DNA from: Rhodobacteraceae bacterium UBA6273
GTDB lineage: Bacteria; Pseudomonadota; Alphaproteobacteria; Rhodobacterales; Rhodobacteraceae
Direction: 5' to 3'
Assembly (NCBI GenBank): GCA_002440625.1
Contig: DJUV01000096.1
Coordinates: 1-32,671 of the forward strand
DNA length: 32,671 bases
Positions 25,375-32,378 of this stretch are shown here, piece after piece (the first letter of the stretch is position 1; each line of letters opens with the position of its first letter). The notes under the pieces are model-generated. The model saw nothing but the letters and a program-made list of their open reading frames with translations. It was not told the origin of the DNA and did not search any database. The position numbers and the translations under genes are program-made.

Positions 25375-26607
25375 ATGCCCCATCCCGATGTGCTCTCGAT
25401 GCTCCTGTCCCGGCGAGCCTGGCATTCGCTGCCCCGCGGTCTTTACCGCGACGACGCCGCCTTCGCGGCGGACCTTGCCAACATCTGGTACAAGGACTGG
25501 ATCTTTGTCGCCGCCGGGGCCGAACTGCCGAAAACCGGGAACTATGTCACCGTCACGCTCGGCACCTATTCGGTGATCCTTGTGCGCGGCGCCGACGGCA
25601 TCGCCCGCGCCTTCCACAATTCCTGCCGCCACCGTGGCAGCCGCATCTGTGCGGCGGAAAAGGGCACGGCAGCAAAGCTCGTCTGCCCCTATCACCAGTG
25701 GACTTATGAGTTGGACGGGCGCCTCCTTTGGGCGCGCGAGATGGGGCCGGAGTTCAAGCCCGAGGCGCATGGCCTCGGCACGGTTCACTGCCGAGAAGTT
25801 CAGGGCATGATCTACATCTGCCTCGATCAGCAGGCGCCGGATCTGGCGCCGATGGAGGCCGAAGCCGCCCGCTACTTGGCCCCGCACGACCCGGCCAACC
25901 TGAAGGTCGCCTTCCAGTCCAGGATCATCGAAACCGCCAACTGGAAGCTCGTGCTTGAGAACAACCGCGAATGCTACCATTGCAGCGCCAACCACCCGGC
26001 ACTTTGCGTGACCTTCCCGGATGACCCGAACCTTGTCGGCGCCGACGATTCCTCCTCCTCGAACTTCGGCCGCGCCCATGTCGATCGCTGCGAAGCCGCA
26101 GGCCTTCCGGCGAAATACGTGATCGCGCCGAACGAACAGTGGCGCTTCGTCCGCATTCCGTTCCTCGGCAACGGGGTGAGCTATACGCTTGACGGGAAGG
26201 CCGCCGTCGCGAAGCGGGTAGGAAAGGTGCCGTTCGACGATGCCGGATCCTGCCTTTTCTTCCACTATCCGAACACCTGGAACCACTTCCTGTCGGATCA
26301 GGTGCTGACCTTCCGCGTCATGCCGATCGGACCGGAGGAAACCGAGGTGACGACAACTTGGCTCGTCCACAAGGATGCCGTCGAAGGGGTCGACTACGAC
26401 CTGAAGCGCCTGACCGAGGTTTGGACCGACACCAATGACGAGGATCGCCGCATCGTCGAAGAAAACCAGAAGGGCATCAATTCCCCGGCCTATCTGCCCG
26501 GCCCCTACAGCCAGGTGCAGGAGGGCGGCGTGAACCAGTTCGTCGACTGGTACTGCCGGACGCTGCAGGACCGGCTTGTCGGCCGCAGCCTCGCAGCCGC
26601 GGAGTAG
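25375..26607 (+). CDS. gbcA: Glycine betaine monooxygenase, oxygenase subunit (Rieske)
   Basis: GbcA with GbcB removes one methyl group from glycine betaine, giving dimethylglycine and formaldehyde. The Rieske [2Fe-2S] site is C84-x-H86 (SCRHRGSRIC) and C104-x2-H107 (VCPYHQW). The mononuclear iron site lies in LENNRECYHCSANHPAL (H202, H207). The C-terminal TTTWLVHKDAVEGVDYDLKR and QKGINSPAYLPGPYSQVQEG are close to Pseudomonas GbcA. The length is 410 residues. Related stachydrine demethylases are an alternative. The upstream gap contains two TTGCC pentamers 17 bases apart (25294, 25311), possibly a regulator site. Confidence 0.86.
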   Translation: MPHPDVLSMLLSRRAWHSLPRGLYRDDAAFAADLANIWYKDWIFVAAGAELPKTGNYVTVTLGTYSVILVRGADGIARAFHNSCRHRGSRICAAEKGTAAKLVCPYHQWTYELDGRLLWAREMGPEFKPEAHGLGTVHCREVQGMIYICLDQQAPDLAPMEAEAARYLAPHDPANLKVAFQSRIIETANWKLVLENNRECYHCSANHPALCVTFPDDPNLVGADDSSSSNFGRAHVDRCEAAGLPAKYVIAPNEQWRFVRIPFLGNGVSYTLDGKAAVAKRVGKVPFDDAGSCLFFHYPNTWNHFLSDQVLTFRVMPIGPEETEVTTTWLVHKDAVEGVDYDLKRLTEVWTDTNDEDRRIVEENQKGINSPAYLPGPYSQVQEGGVNQFVDWYCRTLQDRLVGRSLAAAE

Positions 26608-26611
26608 ACCG

Positions 26612-27685
26612 ATGATACCGATGCCCCGGGAGGACAGCCCGGTCTGGAAAGACAGCGAGCCGCTTGAATGCGTGATGGTGATCCCCGAGGCGCCGGAGGT
26701 CAGGACATTCGCCTTCCGCCCGCCGTCAGGCTCCACCTTCGTCTACCGGCCCGGCCAGTTCATCACGCTGGATCTTCCGGTTCCGGGCGGCAACGTGCAG
26801 CGCACCTACACCATCTCTTCCTCACCGGTGTCGAGCGCCTACATCACCGTGACGGTCAAGGTGCAGCCCGGCTCGATCGGCACGCGCTGGATGGTCGATC
26901 ACCTGAAGCCGGGGATGCGGATCAAGGCCTTCGGGCCATCGGGTCTCTTTCACCTGCCGCGCCAGCCGGACGGGAAATACCTCTTCATCTCCGCAGGGTC
27001 CGGCGTCACACCGATGATGTCGATGGCCACCACGCTCTTCGAGCGCGGAGAGGACCCCGACATCTGTTTCATCCAATGCGCCAACAAGCCGACTGACCTC
27101 ATCTTCCGCCGCAAGCTTGAATTCATGGCCGGCCGCGTCGCCGGGCTGCAACTGCATTTCGTGGTCAAGAGCAGCGATCCCTATGAGGTCTGGACCGGCT
27201 ACCGCGGCACCTTCTCGCAGCTGATGCTGGGGATGATGTGCAAGGACTATCTGGAGCGTGACGTCTATTGCTGCGGGCCGACGGGCTTCATGACCGGGGT
27301 GCGCGATATCCTGAATTCGCTCGGCTATGACATGAGCCGCTATCACCAGGAATCCTTCGCCGCCCCCGCCGAGAGCGTGGCGGAGATCACCGAATTCCAC
27401 GACCGCGTTCCGGTGGAAAAGGCCCGCGCCACGATCCGCTTCGCGCGGGCGGGTGTCTCGGTCGACTGTACCGAGACGGACACGGTCCTGCAGATCGCCA
27501 AAAGGTCGGGCCTGCCGGTCGCCTCGGGCTGCGGCTTCGGCATCTGTGGCACCTGCAAGGTGAAGAAGGTGTCGGGCGAGGTGCTGATGGTCCACAATGG
27601 CGGGATCAGCAATGACGACATCGAGGCGGGCTATATCCTCGCCTGCTGCTCACACCCGATCGGCGAGGTCGAGGTCGACGCCTGA
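26612..27685 (+). CDS. gbcB: Glycine betaine monooxygenase, reductase subunit
   Basis: GbcB passes electrons from NAD(P)H through FAD and a ferredoxin domain to GbcA. The 357-residue protein has an FNR-type N-terminal part: FVYRPGQFITLDLPVPGG and RTYTISSSP (FAD binding), FISAGSGVTPMMSM (NAD(P)H binding) and CCGPTGFM. The C-terminal plant-type [2Fe-2S] domain carries CGFGICGTCKVKK plus a further Cys near the end (LACCSHP). The ATG at 26612 follows GGAG inside the gbcA stop region, so the two are one operon. Its stop is 12 bases from the opposing regulator fragment. Confidence 0.88.
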   Translation: MIPMPREDSPVWKDSEPLECVMVIPEAPEVRTFAFRPPSGSTFVYRPGQFITLDLPVPGGNVQRTYTISSSPVSSAYITVTVKVQPGSIGTRWMVDHLKPGMRIKAFGPSGLFHLPRQPDGKYLFISAGSGVTPMMSMATTLFERGEDPDICFIQCANKPTDLIFRRKLEFMAGRVAGLQLHFVVKSSDPYEVWTGYRGTFSQLMLGMMCKDYLERDVYCCGPTGFMTGVRDILNSLGYDMSRYHQESFAAPAESVAEITEFHDRVPVEKARATIRFARAGVSVDCTETDTVLQIAKRSGLPVASGCGFGICGTCKVKKVSGEVLMVHNGGISNDDIEAGYILACCSHPIGEVEVDA

Positions 27686-27697
27686 GCCGGGGCGGTC

Positions 27698-28141
27698 TCA
27701 GTTCAGCGTCGTGCGGTGTGATACCGGCGACCTGCCGAAGTGCCCGCGGAACACCTTGGAGAAATGCGAGTTCGAGCTGAACCCGCAGGCAACCGCAATT
27801 TCGGTGATCGACTGTTCTGACTGCACCAGAAGGTTGCGGGCGCGGTGCAGGCGTATCTGCATGAGATAGGCCTTCGGCGTCGCGCCCAGATACTTGGTGA
27901 AAAGCCGCTCCAGCTGCCGGGTGGAAATGCCGATCTCCTCCGCGATCTCGTAGGGCGTCGGCGGGTCCTCCATATTCGTTTCCATCATCGCGATGGCCCG
28001 GACCACATGGGCGTTCCGCATCCCGTGGCGCGATTGCAGCGAGACGCGCTGCGGCGCGCTGCCTTCGCGCACGGCGTTGTAGACCATCTGGTCGGCGGCG
28101 GCGGTGGCAAGCGCCGCGCGGGCGCCCCTGCCAGATTGCAA
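27698..28141 (-). pseudogene. GlxA/GbdR-type regulator, C-terminal part only
   Basis: About 147 codons are open and carry the AraC-type DNA-binding region: EIAEEIGISTRQLERLFTKY, then MQIRLHRARNLL and ITEIAVACGFSSNSHFSKVF. The preceding LQSRHGMRNAHVVRAIAMME and ADQMVYNAVREGSAPQRVSL are typical of GlxA-family regulators, which include GbdR, the activator of gbcAB in Pseudomonas. Those proteins are about 320-330 residues, with an N-terminal DJ-1/PfpI-like sensing domain that is absent here. The fragment starts abruptly next to another gene fragment. It was probably the regulator of gbcAB. A short DNA-binding protein could still be made from a TTG at 28141. Confidence 0.72.
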
Positions 28142-28144
28142 GGT

Positions 28145-28387
28145 TCAGTTTGCCGCCGCACGCGCCGCCGCGAGCCAGCCGTCGCAATCCGCCTGATGCG
28201 CGGCGATCCAGTCAGTCGCGTGCTTGTCGATGGCTTCCTGGGTGTTCTCGCCATCGGCGATCAGCTTGTTTTCTGCCGAGATGTCGTTGATGTCGATCTC
28301 ATCCACCGCAAAGCCAAGGTTCTTGCCGTTGAACTCCGTGTTGCCCGTGGCACCGTCGTGCAGCGCGGTGAAGGCACGCTCAGCCAT
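28145..28387 (-). pseudogene. C-terminal fragment resembling a quaternary-amine binding protein
   Basis: The 80-codon frame opens at an ATG only three codons after an in-frame stop. It reads MAERAFTALHDGATGNTEFN, then KNLGFAVDEIDINDISAENK and ends with IDKHATDWIAAHQADCDGWL and an Ala-rich tail. The pattern (small N-terminal piece, then W-I-A-x-H and W-L near the end) resembles the last lobe of OpuAC/ChoX-type substrate-binding proteins for betaine or choline. I am not certain. As a piece with no signal peptide it is probably a gene remnant. It fits the betaine context and sits between the regulator fragment and the integrase fragment. Confidence 0.4.
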
Positions 28388-28452
28388 TCCGCGTCACGCC
28401 CCGGGACCAAGGCGTTGATGGTGTGACCGCCACCAGACGGCATCCATGCGCC

Positions 28453-28581
28453 GAGCGAGACCTTCAGATGGGTCCGTTTCCGGGCCGGATGCAGGTCAGT
28501 CGGGATCGGCCAGCGGAAGTAGAAGATGCCGTGCCGGGAGGCGCTCAAATAGGCTGCGAGGCGCATGATGTGTCCCACCAT
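28453..28581 (-). pseudogene. Tyrosine integrase, N-terminal remnant
   Basis: The sequence MRLAAYLSASRHGIFYFRWP, followed by IPTDLHPARKRTHLKVSL, matches the start (DUF6538-type) of site-specific tyrosine integrases from alphaproteobacterial islands. A second in-frame ATG at 28581 adds five residues. Similarity ends near 28453; the frame continues into unrelated sequence to 28261, so the catalytic domain is missing. It begins 50 bases after the 3' end of the tRNA-Tyr gene, in the same direction, as expected for an element that once integrated at that tRNA. Confidence 0.65.
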
Positions 28582-28630
28582 TGTGGCCCACCAGCGGTTT
28601 TCGCAGCCAAGTCATTGATTTGTCAGAAGA

Positions 28631-28714
28631 TGGTGGGCGATCCTGGAATCGAACCAGGCATGAGTCGCCTCGGCGGAGTTACAGTCCGCTGCCACACCTT
28701 GTAGCATATCGCCC
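28631..28714 (-). tRNA. tRNA-Tyr (GTA), with encoded CCA
   Basis: The 84-base gene (CCA included) folds as a class II tRNA. The acceptor GGGCGAT pairs with ATCGCCC, followed by A and CCA. The D-stem is GCTA/TGGC with one wobble. The anticodon stem is GCGGA/TCCGC around CTGTAAC (anticodon GTA), and the T-arm is CCTGG-TTCGATT-CCAGG. A long variable arm includes GAG/CTC. Position 8 appears to be A and position 14 C, where most tRNAs have T and A. The identity rests on the anticodon, the long variable arm and discriminator A. Confidence 0.87.
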
Positions 28715-28835
28715 ACTGAGCGGGGGAAATAGCCAAGGGGCGGCGGGGCGTCAAGGAGGAAATCCCGCACATCCGGGGCTTGTTTCGGGCGGCGCGCCGA
28801 CGCATTGTCCGCCGCCACGGCCGGAGGACGGAACG

Positions 28836-29618
28836 ATGAAGAAACCCACCTGGGTGATCGACAAGGAACGCGCGCGCCGCGCGGCTGCGGCCGAGACGGT
28901 CTGGCTGTTCGGCATCCATGCGGTGCGCGATGCGCTCGCCAATCCGCGCCGCGAAAAGCTGCGGCTCGTCCTTACCAAGAACGCCGCAGACCGTCTGGGG
29001 CCGGAGGGGATCAGCGGGGGGCCGGCGCCCGAGATCGTCGACCCGAGGAAGTTCGATTCCCACGTGCCGATCGACCCGGAAAGCGTCCACCAAGGTGCAG
29101 CCCTTGAAGTGAAGCCGCTCCGCTGGGGCAGCCTTGCCGAGATCTGCATCGGCGGCGAGGGCGCCCCCCTTGTCGTCCTTCTCGACCGGGTGACCGATCC
29201 GCATAACATCGGCGCCATCCTGCGCTCGGCCGAGGTCTTTGGCGCGCGGGCGGTGATCGCGCCTCTCCGCCACTCCGCGCCGGAGACCGGGGCGCTGGCC
29301 AAGACCGCGAGCGGTGCCCTTGAACGCCAGCCCTATCTTCGGGTCGGCAACCTCGCCGACGCGATGGAGGAGCTGAAGGCGATGGGCTTCACCCTGATCG
29401 GGCTCGACGGCGACGGCAACGTCACGTTGGCAGAGGCGGTTCAGGGCGCGGGCTCAAGGCCCATCGGTCTTGTCCTTGGCGCCGAGGGGCCAGGCTTGCG
29501 CGACAAGACGCGCGACACCTGCGATGTCCTCGCCCGCATCCCCTTTTCGGGCGGCTTCGGCTCGCTCAATGTTTCAAACGCTGCCGCCGTGTCGCTTTAC
29601 GCGGCCACCGCACGCTGA
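28836..29618 (+). CDS. rlmB: 23S rRNA (guanosine-2'-O)-methyltransferase, SpoU family
   Basis: RlmB methylates the ribose of a conserved guanosine (G2251 in E. coli) in the 23S rRNA peptidyl-transferase P loop. The 260-residue protein has an N-terminal L7Ae-like substrate-binding part (TVWLFGIHAVRDALANPRRE). The SPOUT domain carries the three family motifs: DPHNIGAILRSAEVFGA (~residues 122-138), GLVLGAEGPGL and SLNVSNAAAVSLYAA at the C-terminus. The ATG at 28836 follows CGGAGG by eight bases. The family name is certain; TrmH-like methyltransferases of similar layout could have another target. Confidence 0.9.
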   Translation: MKKPTWVIDKERARRAAAAETVWLFGIHAVRDALANPRREKLRLVLTKNAADRLGPEGISGGPAPEIVDPRKFDSHVPIDPESVHQGAALEVKPLRWGSLAEICIGGEGAPLVVLLDRVTDPHNIGAILRSAEVFGARAVIAPLRHSAPETGALAKTASGALERQPYLRVGNLADAMEELKAMGFTLIGLDGDGNVTLAEAVQGAGSRPIGLVLGAEGPGLRDKTRDTCDVLARIPFSGGFGSLNVSNAAAVSLYAATAR

Positions 29619-29767
29619 ATCTGACCGCGACATCACGTCACCTTCCGCACAAGCGATCACGCTTGCGGGAGGCCGGTTTGCCGGAAGCGCGGCGCGTGCC
29701 ATGTTGTTCGCGAGGGGCGCCCCGTCCATCCGCGACACGACCGGACGCCAGACGAGAAGAGGACGAC

Positions 29768-30229
29768 ATGTCACTGAGGCGACGCACCCTGATCCTGGCC
29801 ATTCTCGCGCTGCCTGTGGCGGGCACGATCCTGCGCCCGGCGCTGGCCAAGGAGCCGGAAGTCTATGCCCCGAGCGGCCTGGCAATTGCCGGCTATGACC
29901 CGGTCGCCTATTTCACCGCGAGAAAGCCGGTTCAGGGTGCGGCTGAACATGCGCTGCGCTGGCGTGGCGCCACCTGGTATTTTGCCACTGCCGCGAACAT
30001 GGAGGCCTTCGAGATGAACCCCGCCGCCTACGCCCCGCAATACGGCGGCTACTGTGCCTATTCGGTTTCCCGAGGATCGCTTTCGGCGTCTTCACCGGAC
30101 GCCTTCGCCATCCACGGCGGGCGCCTCTACCTGACCAGCAGCGTTGCGATTCGCACGGTCTGGGGCGAGGACATCGAAAAAAACATCCGCATTGCCGACG
30201 GCAACTGGCAAGACCTGACGGGGAACTGA
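29768..30229 (+). CDS. Exported YHS-domain protein
   Basis: The 153-residue protein starts at an ATG six bases after AGAGGA. Residues 1-27 (SLRRRTLILAILALPVAGTI and PALA) are a signal peptide with a basic N-terminus. The mature domain is YHS-like: GLAIAGYDPVAYFTARKPVQ and TWYFATAANMEAFEMNPAAY, then APQYGGYCAYSVS, with a single Cys in the GGYC motif. YHS domains are thought to bind metal or copper in some proteins. Function here is unknown. The gene is separated from rlmB by about 150 bases with a modest hairpin (CAAGCG-ATCA-CGCTTG at 29650-29665). Confidence 0.85.
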   Translation: MSLRRRTLILAILALPVAGTILRPALAKEPEVYAPSGLAIAGYDPVAYFTARKPVQGAAEHALRWRGATWYFATAANMEAFEMNPAAYAPQYGGYCAYSVSRGSLSASSPDAFAIHGGRLYLTSSVAIRTVWGEDIEKNIRIADGNWQDLTGN

Positions 30230-30282
30230 CGTCCGATCACATCTGTGCGACAGGGTCTTTTGCGCGGCGTTTGAATCCCCAC

Positions 30283-30378
30283 ATGATATTGCGGGAGCGC
30301 GGCACGGAACAGCTGCGTTCCAATTCACTGTCCCTCGTTCCGCAACTGGCGCCCGTCCCTTGGACCGGGCGCTTTTTT
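30283..30378 (+). ncRNA. Possible small RNA ending in a strong terminator
   Basis: The 166-base gap after the YHS gene contains a weak promoter-like pair (TTGCGC at 30260, ATGATA at 30283, 17 bases apart), a short hairpin GGAAC-AGCTGC-GTTCC (30306-30321) and a strong terminator. A transcript of about 80-90 bases would result. It could equally be the YHS mRNA end or a leader that attenuates the next gene, since the terminator lies 18 bases before its start codon. No known RNA family was recognised. Confidence 0.35.
30349..30378 (+). terminator. Rho-independent terminator
   Basis: GCGCCCGTCC (30349-30358), a CTT loop and GGACCGGGCGC (30362-30372, with one bulge) are followed by TTTTTT (30373-30378). 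This is the strongest intrinsic terminator in the window. Its position just before the CoA-binding gene means that gene needs its own promoter or read-through. Confidence 0.85.
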
Positions 30379-30395
30379 CTGCGAGAAGCTGGCGC

Positions 30396-30872
30396 ATGAC
30401 CGCTCATTCCGATGACGACCTGCACCGTATCCTGACGACGACTCGCGTGATTGCGGTCGTGGGCGTGTCGCCAAATCCGGTGCGGCCCTCGTTCTTCGTG
30501 GCGCGCTACCTTGGGCTCAGGGGCTACCGGGTGATTCCCGTCAATCCCGGGCAGGCGGGTACGGTGCTTCTGGGCGAGACGGTCTATTCAGACCTCGGCG
30601 CGATCCCGAAGGACATTCCCGTCGACATGGTCGACATCTTCCGCCGTCCGGATGCGGTTCCCGCCATCGTCGACGAGGCGATGGCAGTCCTTCCACGGCT
30701 TCGCACGATCTGGATGCAGATCGGCGTCAGCCATCCGCAGGCGGCGGCAAGGGCTGCGGCGGCGGGGATCAGTGTGGTTGAGAACCGCTGCCCGAAGATC
30801 GAATACCAGCGGCTTTTCGGCGAACTCAGGATGGGCGGCTTTGCGACCGGCGTGATTTCCTCACGGCTCTAG
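30396..30872 (+). CDS. CoA-binding domain protein (YccU-like)
   Basis: The 158-residue protein is a single Rossmann-type CoA-binding domain. Visible blocks are RVIAVVGVSPNPVRPSFFVA (nucleotide-binding loop), LGLRGYRVIPVNPGQ, VDMVDIFRRPDAVPAIVDEA and VSHPQAAARAAAAGISVVEN, then RCPKIEYQRL at the end. YccU-type proteins are widespread; their ligand is probably CoA or an acyl-CoA, and no reaction is known. The ATG at 30396 has no strong ribosome site. Upstream TTG starts would add residues made by the terminator, so the ATG is chosen. Confidence 0.88.
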   Translation: MTAHSDDDLHRILTTTRVIAVVGVSPNPVRPSFFVARYLGLRGYRVIPVNPGQAGTVLLGETVYSDLGAIPKDIPVDMVDIFRRPDAVPAIVDEAMAVLPRLRTIWMQIGVSHPQAAARAAAAGISVVENRCPKIEYQRLFGELRMGGFATGVISSRL

Positions 30873-30968
30873 CAGGGACGGCACGGCGAGGTCGTCGGGG
30901 ATCGGGCAATCGCGGCGGCCGGCGCCGGCGCAGCGGTCGATCTCGGTCAGGCGGTGTCCGGCGACCGT
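30861..30968 (-). pseudogene. Possible MerR-family regulator tail, decayed
   Basis: In the 109-base gap between two genes, one minus-strand frame reads TVAGHRLTEIDRCAGAGRRD, then CPIPDDLA and ends at 30861. The Cys-x4-x-DCPI-x-D-x-LA pattern resembles the metal-binding C-terminus of MerR-type regulators (a Cys about 7-9 residues before DCPIL). The codons are biased as in coding DNA. There is no start and no DNA-binding domain, so at most this is a remnant. It is based on a short motif, so confidence is low. Confidence 0.25.
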
Positions 30969-30981
30969 CGCGGGCTGAGGT

Positions 30982-31950
30982 TCAGGCGACGCGGTCGGGC
31001 GGTTCGCGGCCCGCGAAGAAGGCATCGAGGTTGTCGACCGCGCGGTTGCCCATGGCATCGCGCGTCTCGCGCGTGGCCGAGCCGAGATGGGGCAGCAGCG
31101 CCACGTTCTCCATCGTCAGTAGCGCTTCCGTGACCTTCGGCTCTTCCTCGTAGACATCAAGCCCCGCGCCCGCAAGCCGCCCCGCCGCCAGCGCCTCGGC
31201 CAGCGCCGTCTCATCCACCACCTCACCCCGCGCGGTGTTGATGAGGAAGGCATCCGGCCGCATCAGCGACAGGCGCCGCGCATCGATCAGGTGGCGATTC
31301 GCAGCCCCGCCGGGGCAATGCAGCGACAGGAAGTCGACCTCGGACAACATCTCGTCAAGGCTCGCCACCTGCCGCGCGCCATAGGCGGCGAGGACTTCGG
31401 ACGCGATGGGCGAGCGGTTCTGCACCTGCACCTTCATGCCGAAGCCATGATGCGCGCGCTGCGCCATCGCCTGACCGATCCGGCCGAAGCCGACGATGCC
31501 GATGGTGGCGCCGCTGACCTTGCGGCCGATGAGCTGGCCGGGCCGCCAGCCGTCCCAGAGACCCGCCCGCAGGAAACGCTCGCCTTCGCCGGCGCGACGC
31601 GCGACCATCAGGAGAAGCGTCATGGCGATGTCGGCGGTGCAGTCCGAGAGAACGTCGGGCGTGTTCGACACGACGATGCCCGCTGCCTTCGCCGCCCCCG
31701 TGTCGATATGGGAGTATCCCACGCCGTAGTTGCCGATGAACTTGAGCCGCCCGCCCGGCGCCAGCACCTCGGCGCCGATCCGGTCGGTGACGGTGGGCAG
31801 GATGGCGTCATACTCGCCCGCAGCGGCGCGGAGGTCGGCGGCGGAATGGATCACGTCCCCGGGGGTCAGCGTGACCTCGTAGCTCGCCTTCAGCCGCGCC
31901 TCGACCGCTTCCGGCCAGGCCCGGGTCACAAGCACTTTCGGTTTCGGCAT
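30982..31950 (-). CDS. D-2-hydroxyacid dehydrogenase (glyoxylate/hydroxypyruvate reductase-like)
   Basis: The 322-residue enzyme belongs to the D-isomer-specific 2-hydroxyacid dehydrogenases and probably reduces glyoxylate or hydroxypyruvate. Catalytic residues are R241 (NTARGEVVD), E270 (DVYEEEP) and H288 (LPHLGSATRE). The NAD(P) site is GIVGFGRIGQ at residues 151-160. After the second strand the sequence is VQNRS (N178-R179) rather than an acidic residue, suggesting NADPH preference, as in GhrB. The ATG at 31950 is preceded by AAGGGA. It lies 63 bases downstream of the chorismate mutase gene, probably in the same transcript. Confidence 0.92.
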   Translation of the reverse strand: MPKPKVLVTRAWPEAVEARLKASYEVTLTPGDVIHSAADLRAAAGEYDAILPTVTDRIGAEVLAPGGRLKFIGNYGVGYSHIDTGAAKAAGIVVSNTPDVLSDCTADIAMTLLLMVARRAGEGERFLRAGLWDGWRPGQLIGRKVSGATIGIVGFGRIGQAMAQRAHHGFGMKVQVQNRSPIASEVLAAYGARQVASLDEMLSEVDFLSLHCPGGAANRHLIDARRLSLMRPDAFLINTARGEVVDETALAEALAAGRLAGAGLDVYEEEPKVTEALLTMENVALLPHLGSATRETRDAMGNRAVDNLDAFFAGREPPDRVA

Positions 31951-32013
31951 CGGCTTTCCCTTCCCCTGTGTGGCGCCCGACCTTCGGGCAGGCACGGGCA
32001 AGGCGCAAGGGCT

Positions 32014-32307
32014 TCAGTCCTTGCCGATCACCTTTTCCTCGCGCGCGATCGACCAGTCGATTAACTGCCGCCAGAGCGCCTCGGCGAGAGCGGGGTCAAG
32101 CCCGTGGGCCGTGGCAGAAGCGCGGACCTTGGCGACGACATCCTCCACCCGGTCCTCGATCCGGGCGGGCAGGCCAAGCGCGGGCTTCAACTCGCTCGCG
32201 CGGTCGATATAGGTCGCGCGCTCGGCCAAAAGGGCCACGAGGACGGCATCGACGCGGTCGATCTCGGCCCGCACATCGGCCATGGTCTTGCACTCGCTCG
32301 CCTTCAT
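32014..32307 (-). CDS. Chorismate mutase (AroQ type)
   Basis: This small all-helical enzyme converts chorismate to prephenate for phenylalanine and tyrosine synthesis, or a related salvage reaction. The 97-residue protein has the AroQ pattern: MADVRAEIDRVDAVLVALLA, then a helix with ELKPALGLPARIEDRVEDVV, and LAEALWRQLIDWSIAREEK at the end. The Arg, Lys and Glu/Gln positions expected in the active site are present. The ATG at 32307 is used; a second in-frame ATG at 32283 is possible. It is in the stand-alone mutase size range. It may be co-transcribed with the hydroxyacid dehydrogenase downstream. Confidence 0.86.
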   Translation of the reverse strand: MKASECKTMADVRAEIDRVDAVLVALLAERATYIDRASELKPALGLPARIEDRVEDVVAKVRASATAHGLDPALAEALWRQLIDWSIAREEKVIGKD

Positions 32308-32353
32308 CGGGGCCCCGCAGCTTTCCTTGGCCGCGTCATACCCCGGCCCGGCA

Positions 32354-32372
32354 CCTGCCGCAATGCGGCAAG
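32354..32372 (-). terminator. Hairpin after the LivF-type gene
   Basis: On the minus strand CTTGCCGC (32372-32365) pairs with GCGGCAGG (32361-32354) around ATT, eight pairs with one T:G wobble. It begins six bases after the stop codon of the ABC gene. There is no T-run. The stop codon context GTGTAGG puts a GTAG just upstream, as in the REP-like elements, but the loop and stem do not match that set. Confidence 0.4.
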
Positions 32373-32378
32373 GCCGAC

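Noticed and set aside
24703..26736. 677-codon open frame on the minus strand
   Set aside because: It runs antisense to the iron-ADH and gbcA genes. It is an artefact of high GC and has no family-like sequence; the sense genes are well recognised.
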